A stretch of 36,400 nucleotides of DNA from Paraburkholderia acidipaludis NBRC 101816 (GTDB lineage Bacteria; Pseudomonadota; Gammaproteobacteria; Burkholderiales; Burkholderiaceae), in NCBI RefSeq assembly GCF_000684975.1, contig NZ_BAXZ01000038.1:1-36400 (forward strand). The letters run 5' to 3'. Position 1 is the first letter of the stretch; each line of letters begins with the position of its first letter. The position numbers were made by a program, and so were the translations under genes. The notes below the pieces were generated by a model. That model did no database searches. It had not been told where the DNA came from and saw nothing but the letters and a program-made list of their open reading frames with translations. Of the stretch, positions 30,448 through 36,400 are shown in pieces.

Positions 30448-33183
30448 ATGACCGTGCACTACGACCGAAACCGCTTCTCCCGTGACGCGAACCAGCTCCT
30501 GCAGCGGCTCAATCCTTACTGTGCGAATGCGCTGGAAGCCGCGGCAAGCCTGTGTCAGGGACGCCTCTCGGACGAGATTTCGGTCGAGCACTGGCTGCTC
30601 AAGCTCATCGAGGCCGGCGACGGCGACATCCCGGTCGTCATGAACCACTACGATCTGAACGTCGACGCCGTGTGGGATGCGCTGCTCAAGACCATCGATT
30701 GTTCGCCGCGTAACCTGCGTGGCCGCCCCAGCCTCTCTCCGCAACTGGCCGTCGTTCTCCAGGACGCCTGGTTTCATGCGTCGACCGGGATCATTACCGG
30801 TGACCCGATGATCCGTTCCGGCAACGTTCTTCAAGCCATTGTTGAAGCACCGCACGTGCTTCGCGCGACCAACGCCTGGCAACTGCTGTCCGTGAGCAGC
30901 GCGCAGATTCAGCGCCTGCTGCCGCGCCTGGGTTTGCGCACCCGCGAGAACGAGCGGGAGGAATCTGAAACCTTGCCGGAGCTGCCGGCCAGCGCAGCCG
31001 GAACCAATGTGCCGGATCCCGCACAAGCCGCGCCGGAAAACAAACCGGCGCCAGCGGTAAAGCGCAGCGTCGAAGGCGATGCGCTTGCTCGCTTCGCAAT
31101 TGAGTTGACGGAAAAGGCGCGTCGCGGGGAAATCGATCCCGTGTTCGGTCGCGATCGCGAGATCCAGCAGATGGTCGACGTGCTTGCTCGCCGCCGCAAG
31201 AACAACCCCATTCTCGTGGGCGAGCCGGGTGTAGGCAAGACCGCGCTCGTAGAAGGGCTGGCGCTGCGCGTGGCCGAAGGCACCGTGCCGAATGTAATCC
31301 GCGATGTGCGCATCCTCACGCTGGATCTAGGTTTGCTGCAAGCCGGCGCAGGTGTAAAGGGCGAATTCGAGCAGCGCCTGAAGACCGTGATTGACGAAGT
31401 GCAAGCCTCGGCCGTGCCGATCCTGCTATTCATCGACGAAGCCCACACCCTGATCGGCGCGGGTAATGCAGCGGGCGGTGCCGATGCGGCCAACCTTCTC
31501 AAGCCCGCACTCGCGCGCGGCGAACTACGCACGATTGCCGCAACCACCTGGTCGGAATATAAGGAGTACTTCGAACGCGATGCCGCGCTCGAACGGCGCT
31601 TCCAGACGATCAAGGTCGAGGAGCCCGACGATGCGGTCGCGTGCCTGATGTTGCGAGGCCTGAAAGATCGCTATGCGAAGTACCACAACGTGCATATTCG
31701 TGACGAAGCGCTAGTAGCTGCCGTCAAGCTCTCGCGCCGCTACATACCCGCGCGGCAGTTGCCCGACAAGGCCGTCGACTTGATCGACACGGCCGCGGCG
31801 CGTGTACGCATGGGTCTCGAATCGCCACCACCCGAACTGCAACGCGAGCGCGCCGCGGTCGCCGCGCTCGAGCTGGAGCTCGCGACACTTGAAGACGACG
31901 AACGTGCCGGTATTGAAACCTTCGGTGGGCATCGCGCCGCGCTGGCCACGGCACTCACCGATGCGAAGGCCGGCCAGGAGAATCTGCAGCGCCGCTATAG
32001 GCAGGAACTTGGCCTTGTGCAGGCCTTGCTGGAGCAGCGTGGCGCAGCAGCGGCTGGCGAGAATGCCTTGCTCGCACAAACGCACGAAGCGCTCGCGCGA
32101 GCGCAGGGCAAGGCACCGCTGATTTTTGCCGATGTGGACGCGCAGGCTATCGCGCGCGTGGTGGCGGAGTGGACCGGTGTGCCGGTCGGTAACCTGCTCG
32201 AGGACGAGCTCCAGGGTCTGCTTACGCTCGAAGCCCAGCTCGCCAAGCGAGTCGTCGCACAGGACGACGCGCTTGCCGCTCTCGCCGAAAGCCTGCGCAC
32301 GGCGAAAGCAGGCCTGAAGAACGAGCATGCACCGCTCGGCGTATTCTTGCTCGCGGGCCCCTCGGGGATTGGCAAGACGGAAACGGCCCTCGCGCTGGCC
32401 GATCTGCTCTTTGGCGGAGAGGCCGCGCTGACCACGATCAACATGTCGGAGTACCAGGAATCGCATACGGTTTCGCAGCTCAAGGGGTCGCCACCCGGCT
32501 ATGTCGGATATGGTCGGGGCGGTATCCTGACCGAGGCCGTGCGCCAGCGTCCGTACAGCGTCGTGTTGCTCGACGAAGTCGAAAAGGCGCACCGCGACGT
32601 ACTGGACATGTTTTATCAGGTGTTCGATCGCGGCACCATGCGAGATGGCGAAGGCCGGGAGATCGACTTCCGCAACTGCGTCATCCTGATGACGTCCAAT
32701 CTCGGCAGTGAGCAGATCGACGCGGTCACGACCGACAGCCCGGATATCACACAAGCAGCGCTTCTTGATGCGATCCATCCGCGGCTCGTCGCTCACTTCA
32801 CCCCTGCGCTGCTCGCGCGTTTTCAGACCCTGGTGTACCGACCACTCGACGTGGCCGCGCTCGCTGCCATCGTGCGGCTGAAACTTGCGAAGGTCGCCGA
32901 ACGACTGCGCCGGCAGCATGACGTCGAACTTGTCTGCGACGATTCGCTCATCGGAACGATGGCCGGGCTGTGCCTTGCGCGTGAATCGGGCGCGCGCAAC
33001 GTCGACGCGTTCCTCAACCAGCGTATCCTGCCCGCGGTATCGCGCGAGCTGCTTACGCGCATGGCAAGCGGCGGCGCCCCGGCGAAGATTCTCCTGTCAA
33101 GCACGGCAGAGGGTAGCCTGACAATCGACTTCGTCGATCACGGCCAGTCCGCCTCGGTCACGCCAACAACAGCGGCCGCCTGA
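30448..33183 (+). CDS. clpV: T6SS sheath-recycling ATPase ClpV (TssH)
   Basis: AAA+ unfoldase that disassembles contracted TssB/TssC sheath. The 911-residue protein has an N-terminal ClpN domain (1-150: FSRDANQLLQRLNPYCANAL, ISVEHWLLKLIEAGDGDI), a first ATPase domain with GEPGVGKT (258-265) and ILLFIDEAHTLIGAG, a coiled middle domain (about 500-590) and a second ATPase domain with AGPSGIGKTE (about 635-644) and VVLLDEVEKAH. The Pro-rich linker at about 175-205 is normal. I chose the ATG at 30448, where ClpV homology begins; the frame is open back to 30316, through the hairpins after hcp. The ribosome binding site is weak. Confidence 0.96.
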   Translation: MTVHYDRNRFSRDANQLLQRLNPYCANALEAAASLCQGRLSDEISVEHWLLKLIEAGDGDIPVVMNHYDLNVDAVWDALLKTIDCSPRNLRGRPSLSPQLAVVLQDAWFHASTGIITGDPMIRSGNVLQAIVEAPHVLRATNAWQLLSVSSAQIQRLLPRLGLRTRENEREESETLPELPASAAGTNVPDPAQAAPENKPAPAVKRSVEGDALARFAIELTEKARRGEIDPVFGRDREIQQMVDVLARRRKNNPILVGEPGVGKTALVEGLALRVAEGTVPNVIRDVRILTLDLGLLQAGAGVKGEFEQRLKTVIDEVQASAVPILLFIDEAHTLIGAGNAAGGADAANLLKPALARGELRTIAATTWSEYKEYFERDAALERRFQTIKVEEPDDAVACLMLRGLKDRYAKYHNVHIRDEALVAAVKLSRRYIPARQLPDKAVDLIDTAAARVRMGLESPPPELQRERAAVAALELELATLEDDERAGIETFGGHRAALATALTDAKAGQENLQRRYRQELGLVQALLEQRGAAAAGENALLAQTHEALARAQGKAPLIFADVDAQAIARVVAEWTGVPVGNLLEDELQGLLTLEAQLAKRVVAQDDALAALAESLRTAKAGLKNEHAPLGVFLLAGPSGIGKTETALALADLLFGGEAALTTINMSEYQESHTVSQLKGSPPGYVGYGRGGILTEAVRQRPYSVVLLDEVEKAHRDVLDMFYQVFDRGTMRDGEGREIDFRNCVILMTSNLGSEQIDAVTTDSPDITQAALLDAIHPRLVAHFTPALLARFQTLVYRPLDVAALAAIVRLKLAKVAERLRRQHDVELVCDDSLIGTMAGLCLARESGARNVDAFLNQRILPAVSRELLTRMASGGAPAKILLSSTAEGSLTIDFVDHGQSASVTPTTAAA

Positions 33184-33196
33184 CGGGAGCGACACC

Positions 33197-33628
33197 ATGC
33201 CCGCGGGACCCTCCCTTTACGACATGTTGCTTGGCCACATCGACGGCGAGCCACTCGAAAATCACGATGACAATACGCTCGAGATTCTGAGCGTTCAGGC
33301 AAATATCAAGCGGATCCTGAACACGCGGGCCGGCGCCCTCAAACATGTTCCAGATTATGGATTGCCCGATCTGACCAACATCTACAGGAATCTGCCCGCG
33401 TCGACTCATGACCTGCGCAATCAGATCGAGAACGTCCTGCTCAAATTCGAACCCCGCTTGCGCTCGGTTGAAATCGAGATCAACGACAGGCCCGATTCGG
33501 GGTTGCTCGTGAGCTTCACAATGGTTTGCCGGCTCAAGAAAGCGGGGTTGGTGAGGTTCGGCACGTATTTCGAACCGCCACGGCGTATGCGTATCGAGCG
33601 GCTCATCAATCTCCAACGCGACCGTTAG
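33197..33628 (+). CDS. tssE: T6SS baseplate protein TssE (gp25-like)
   Basis: Gp25-like baseplate protein that initiates sheath assembly. The 143-residue product begins GPSLYDMLLGHIDGEPLEN and has the central IKRILNTRAGALKHVPDYGL, in which the R-x-G and YGLPDL pattern is diagnostic, then LRNQIENVLLKFEPRLRSVE. GGGAG lies eight bases before the ATG. It follows clpV by 13 bases, ends the plus-strand T6SS arm and converges on pobA. Confidence 0.94.
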   Translation: MPAGPSLYDMLLGHIDGEPLENHDDNTLEILSVQANIKRILNTRAGALKHVPDYGLPDLTNIYRNLPASTHDLRNQIENVLLKFEPRLRSVEIEINDRPDSGLLVSFTMVCRLKKAGLVRFGTYFEPPRRMRIERLINLQRDR

Positions 33629-33692
33629 CCCATGTTGATGTGACCACGAAAGTATCATTCATGGTGGCGCCCCGCTCCTTCGCACCAACACA

Positions 33693-34883
33693 TCACTCAA
33701 TCGCCTCATACGGCAGCCCGACATAATTCTCGGCGATGGTCTTGAGCCCCGCCTCGGACCCCGTGTAATAGTCGTAATCGGTACGCTGCATGCGCTTGTC
33801 GAACGCGTCGCGGTCGGGGAATTCGTGCAGCAGATTGGTCATGAACCACGAGAAACGCTCTGCCTTCCAGACGCGCCGCAAGGCGATCGACGAATAGCGT
33901 TCGAGCAGTTCGGTGCGTCCGTCGCGGTACACCCCGCGCAGAATGCGGTACAAGGTGCTCACGTCGCTCGCCGCCAGATTCAAGCCCTTCGCGCCCGTCG
34001 GCGGTACGATGTGCGCGGCGTCGCCGACAAGGAAGAGCTTGCCGTACTGCATCGGCTCGACCACATAGCTGCGCAGCGGCGCAACGCTCTTCTCGAGTGA
34101 AGGGCCGGTCACGAGATGGTTGGCGATATCGTTCGGCAAGCGAGTCTTCAGTTCTCCCCAGAAACGCTCGTCGGACCAATCCTCGGCCTTCTCGGTCAAC
34201 GGCACCTGAAGGTAATAGCGGCTGCGGGTCATCGAGCGCTGGCTGCACAGCACAAAACCGCGCTCGTTATGGGCGTAAATCAATTCGTGGTTGACCGGCG
34301 GCGTATCCGCAAGCAGACCGAGCCAGCCAAAGGGATAGACGCGCTCGTAATGCGCCAGCAGGTGCTCGGGAATGGTCTTGCGCGATACGCCGTGGTAGCC
34401 GTCGCAACCCGCAATGTAGTCGCAGTCGAGCCGGAACGTTTCGCCATCCTTCTCATACGTCACATAGGGGTGTTCGCCCTTGACGTCGTGCAGCTGGACG
34501 TTGCCGGCTTCGTAGATCGTCGTCGCCCCGCTCGCGGCGCGCGCGTCCATCAGGTCATGCGTCACCTCGGTCTGGCCGTACACGAGCACCGAAGCGCCGC
34601 CCGTCAGCCGCTTCAGGTCGATACGGTCGCGCCGGCCGCCATAAACCAGTTCGATGCCGTCATGGACGAGGCCTTCCGCATCCATGCGCCGGCTCACGCC
34701 GGCTTCGCGCATCAGATCGACCGTGCCCTGTTCGAGCACACCCGCGCGAATACGGCCGAGCACATAGTCGCCGGATTGCCGTTCGAGGATCACGTTGTCC
34801 ACGCCCGCTTTGGTCAGCAACTGTCCGAGCAGCAGCCCGGATGGCCCGGCGCCAATGATCGCAACCCTGGTTTTCGTCTCCAT
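33693..34883 (-). CDS. pobA: 4-Hydroxybenzoate 3-monooxygenase
   Basis: FAD-dependent cytoplasmic enzyme that hydroxylates 4-hydroxybenzoate to protocatechuate using NADPH and oxygen. The 396-residue length is standard. Visible are the FAD dinucleotide motif VAIIGAGPSGLLLGQLL (8-24), ERQSGDYVLGRIRAGVLEQG, the DG motif YIAGCDGYHGVSR (about 155-167) and the GD motif LFLVGDAAHIVPPTGAKGLN (about 281-300). Active-site Tyr residues sit in the expected tracts (LQVP near 210, RTDYDYYTG near the C terminus). AGGAGA lies upstream of the ATG. It diverges from pobR and is unrelated to the T6SS. Confidence 0.97.
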   Translation of the reverse strand: METKTRVAIIGAGPSGLLLGQLLTKAGVDNVILERQSGDYVLGRIRAGVLEQGTVDLMREAGVSRRMDAEGLVHDGIELVYGGRRDRIDLKRLTGGASVLVYGQTEVTHDLMDARAASGATTIYEAGNVQLHDVKGEHPYVTYEKDGETFRLDCDYIAGCDGYHGVSRKTIPEHLLAHYERVYPFGWLGLLADTPPVNHELIYAHNERGFVLCSQRSMTRSRYYLQVPLTEKAEDWSDERFWGELKTRLPNDIANHLVTGPSLEKSVAPLRSYVVEPMQYGKLFLVGDAAHIVPPTGAKGLNLAASDVSTLYRILRGVYRDGRTELLERYSSIALRRVWKAERFSWFMTNLLHEFPDRDAFDKRMQRTDYDYYTGSEAGLKTIAENYVGLPYEAIE

Positions 34884-34983
34884 CTTCTCCTCCGTCTCAG
34901 CTCATTGCCGCGTTGCGTTGGGGCAGAACTCCCGCTGCGGCATCCGTCATCGATGGACTGTATTTTTTGTCAAACGCCAAGCT

Positions 34984-35011
34984 TTGATAAGGCACAATTC
35001 CGCACTAAAAT
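34984..35011 (+). promoter_or_regulatory. Sigma-70-like promoter for pobR
   Basis: TTGATA (34984-34989) and TAAAAT (35006-35011) have a 16-base spacer, each hexamer one mismatch from consensus. The start would be near 35018, about 45 bases before the pobR ATG. An inverted repeat TCAAA/TTTGA (34970-34974, 34983-34987) overlaps the -35 box and may be a regulator site shared with pobA. Confidence 0.5.
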
Positions 35012-35062
35012 TGTACTTTTCAAATATCCGTCACGACTGCCGCGACGCTCCGGCGAACGGAA

Positions 35063-35935
35063 ATGGCTCATTCGACTCTGCAGAATATTCCCGTCTTCAA
35101 GCTGTATGGCGAAGGCGCCGAGTGGCGAACCCCGGACCTGCTGCACTGCGAGTCGATTCCGGAGCGCAGCAGCCTTCACGACTGGGAAATCCGCAGCCAT
35201 CGGCACGCGGATCTGGCGCAGCTGCTGTACGTGCAACGGGGCACGGCCGTTCTCGAGGTGGAGGGCGAAGAGACGCCGATCGACCGCCCGTCGCTTCAGG
35301 TCGTTCCGCCGATGTGCGTTCATGGCTTCCATTTCAGCCCGGAGGTCGATGGATTCATCATTACGATCGCGGCGCCGCTGATCGGCTGGCTTCACGAGCA
35401 GTGCGACAGGCGGCGGCCTCCCTTGCAGTACCCCGGCTGCTACCCGGTAGGCGACGACCAGCCGTGGCTGGACACGCTCTGCGCCACGCTGAACCGCGAA
35501 TATGCGAACCCGGCGCCGTCACGCGATCTGCTGCTGCGTTCGCTCGTTAGCGCGCTGGTGGTATGGGTGAGCCGGCGCGACTACGAACGCAATGTGGCGA
35601 GCGAACACCTCGATCGCGGCCGGCACTATCTGGGCGCGTTCTCCAGACTCGTCGAAAAGCACTACCGCGAGCATCTTTCCATCAGTCAGTACGCCGCCTT
35701 GCTGGGCGTCACGCCGGTGTATCTGAATACGGTTTGCCAGCGCGCCGCCGGTCAAAGTGCGCTTTCGATCGTACACCAGCGGCTGCTGCTGGAGGCCAAA
35801 CGCAATCTGGTTTACACGACGCTGAACGTGAGCCAGATTGCCGATCTGCTCGGTTTCACCGAACCCGCCTATTTCACGCGGTTTTTCAAGCGGCTCACGG
35901 GCACGACGCCGAATCACTTTCGGGCACGGAAGTGA
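35063..35935 (+). CDS. pobR: AraC-family transcriptional regulator of pobA
   Basis: A 290-residue AraC/XylS regulator expected to activate pobA in response to 4-hydroxybenzoate. The N-terminal half has a cupin-like sensor (IRSHRHADLAQLLYVQRGTA, VVPPMCVHGFHFSP, about 45-105). The C-terminal half has two helix-turn-helix motifs: LSISQYAALLGVTPVYLNTV (about 208-227) and NVSQIADLLGFTEPAYFTRF (about 257-276), followed by FFKRLTGTTPNHFRARK, the family signature. Divergent position to pobA, 179 bases away, is the usual arrangement for the AraC-type PobR. Ligand specificity is inferred from context. Confidence 0.92.
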   Translation: MAHSTLQNIPVFKLYGEGAEWRTPDLLHCESIPERSSLHDWEIRSHRHADLAQLLYVQRGTAVLEVEGEETPIDRPSLQVVPPMCVHGFHFSPEVDGFIITIAAPLIGWLHEQCDRRRPPLQYPGCYPVGDDQPWLDTLCATLNREYANPAPSRDLLLRSLVSALVVWVSRRDYERNVASEHLDRGRHYLGAFSRLVEKHYREHLSISQYAALLGVTPVYLNTVCQRAAGQSALSIVHQRLLLEAKRNLVYTTLNVSQIADLLGFTEPAYFTRFFKRLTGTTPNHFRARK

Positions 35936-36188
35936 TCCGGTTTCCGCATCGCGGCAAACGTCGCTTCGGTGCCTGCGCCTGTCGCCAATTCATCGGCGCT
36001 ATTTCATCCGACCTGTTACCTGAGCGTTTTTCCGCGCTCGGATGATGTCGGTGTCGGTCTCGGCTGAATATGCTGATTGATCGCCCTCTTGTTGGTGATT
36101 TCGCTCAGGTCGAGGCACGGCGGCACGTCCAGGGGCAGCAGCCGCGCAATGAAGGTGGCGTTCCCCGCTGCCTTTTCATTAGTAGTCC
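35936..36188. other. Non-coding stretch after pobR, nothing recognised
   Basis: About 250 bases downstream of pobR without a convincing gene on either strand. A weak GAGCG/CGCTC stem with a T-rich loop occurs near 36022-36039 and might contribute to termination of pobR. A minus-strand open frame crossing this region (to 36390) is low-complexity, Arg/Ser/Pro-rich and has no family features, so it is not called. Confidence 0.4.
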
Positions 36189-36287
36189 ATGATTGATGAG
36201 GAACGCCGTGTTCTGCACGAATGCGATGTCGCGATGGATGCGCTTGAGGCGTCGATGCTGGAAGGTAGATACCGGTCGATATGCTGA
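36189..36287 (+). CDS. Small ORF, unknown (32 residues)
   Basis: A short frame starting ATG at 36189: MIDEERRVLHECDVAMDALE and so on, ending in a TGA at 36285. The predicted product is acidic and helix-prone, more protein-like than random frames here. There is no obvious ribosome binding site. It overlaps the next frame by 7 bases. I do not recognise it, and it may be chance. Confidence 0.25.
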   Translation: MIDEERRVLHECDVAMDALEASMLEGRYRSIC

Positions 36288-36400
36288 GGAAGACGCTACA
36301 AGCTTTTGTGTCCGAACTTCGCGACTGCGGCCGGCCTGCAGCCGGATTGACGCAGGCCCTGGATGAAGCGCTGCGGATTCGGTCCCGCAAGCGGGAAAAC
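36281..36400 (+). CDS. Start of unknown ORF, cut by window edge
   Basis: From an ATG at 36281 a frame stays open for 40 codons to the window end: MLRKTLQAFVSELRDCGRPA followed by a basic segment. A TAG lies in frame 15 bases upstream, so the gene would begin here. A GGAAGG at 36260-36265 is rather far (15 bases) for a ribosome binding site. The composition is plausible for a small helical protein, but no family can be assigned from the fragment. Confidence 0.35.
   Translation, partial: MLRKTLQAFVSELRDCGRPAAGLTQALDEALRIRSRKREN

Noticed and set aside
31711..32919. 402-codon minus-strand frame inside clpV
   Set aside because: Antisense shadow of the well-supported ClpV coding frame.
36016..36390. 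124-codon minus-strand frame at the right edge
   Set aside because: Low-complexity Arg/Ser/Pro-rich translation with no family features; the opposite strand has equally good small frames.

Overview
The window is a high-GC stretch of a betaproteobacterial chromosome. The protein sequences and the histidine / T6SS / 4-hydroxybenzoate gene mix fit Burkholderiaceae, most likely Paraburkholderia, Caballeronia or Burkholderia; this is inference, as no rRNA or other marker is present. It holds a complete type VI secretion system (T6SS) locus of about 29 kb, flanked by two catabolic/transport loci.

Left edge (1-3.9 kb): the 5' part of hutH (histidine ammonia-lyase) diverges from a four-gene polar amino-acid ABC importer (binding protein, two permeases, ATPase; hisJQMP-like). 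The shared 237-bp intergenic region carries three TTGT-N4-ACAA sites that look like operators of the GntR-type regulator HutC, so uptake and degradation of histidine are probably co-controlled. A MarR-family regulator with a perfect 18-bp palindrome upstream of its start lies convergent to the importer (3.9-4.4 kb).

T6SS, minus-strand arm (25.3 down to 4.5 kb), in transcription order: tssB, tssC, a strong stem-loop, vgrG, a DUF4123 adaptor, four tandem DUF3304-like secreted proteins (probable immunity genes), a DUF2235/Tle1-like effector, PAAR, a 414-residue two-TM protein, tssM, tssA, tssF, tssG, tssJ, a second tssJ-like lipoprotein, and an OmpA-type lipoprotein. Many junctions are 4-bp ATGA overlaps. 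T6SS, plus-strand arm (25.9-33.6 kb): tssK, tssL, a TssM-like/OmpA chimeric membrane protein, hcp, clpV, tssE. The arms diverge from an AT-rich 554-bp region with a good sigma-70 promoter for tssK and a perfect palindrome in front of tssB. All 13 core components plus PAAR are present: baseplate (TssE/F/G/K), sheath (TssB/C), tube and spike (Hcp, VgrG, PAAR), membrane complex (TssJ/L/M), TssA and the recycling ATPase ClpV. No TagF/PpkA/PppA kinase pathway genes and no dedicated activator are visible.

The most unusual part is the effector module (about 14.3-20.8 kb), visibly more AT-rich than its surroundings. The DUF2235 protein has Asp where the nucleophilic Ser of GxSxG is expected and Gln where the family usually has His in PGxHxDVGGG. 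It is preceded by four mosaic copies of one immunity-like gene, and followed (after PAAR) by a membrane protein whose soluble part resembles a degenerate ketoacyl-synthase/thiolase fold. A second notable item is the OmpA protein after tssL, which repeats the N-terminal architecture of TssM; both lack a Walker A motif.

Right edge (33.7-36.4 kb): pobA (4-hydroxybenzoate 3-monooxygenase) diverges from an AraC-type pobR regulator, followed by about 250 bp with nothing recognisable and two small overlapping ORFs of unknown nature at the window edge.
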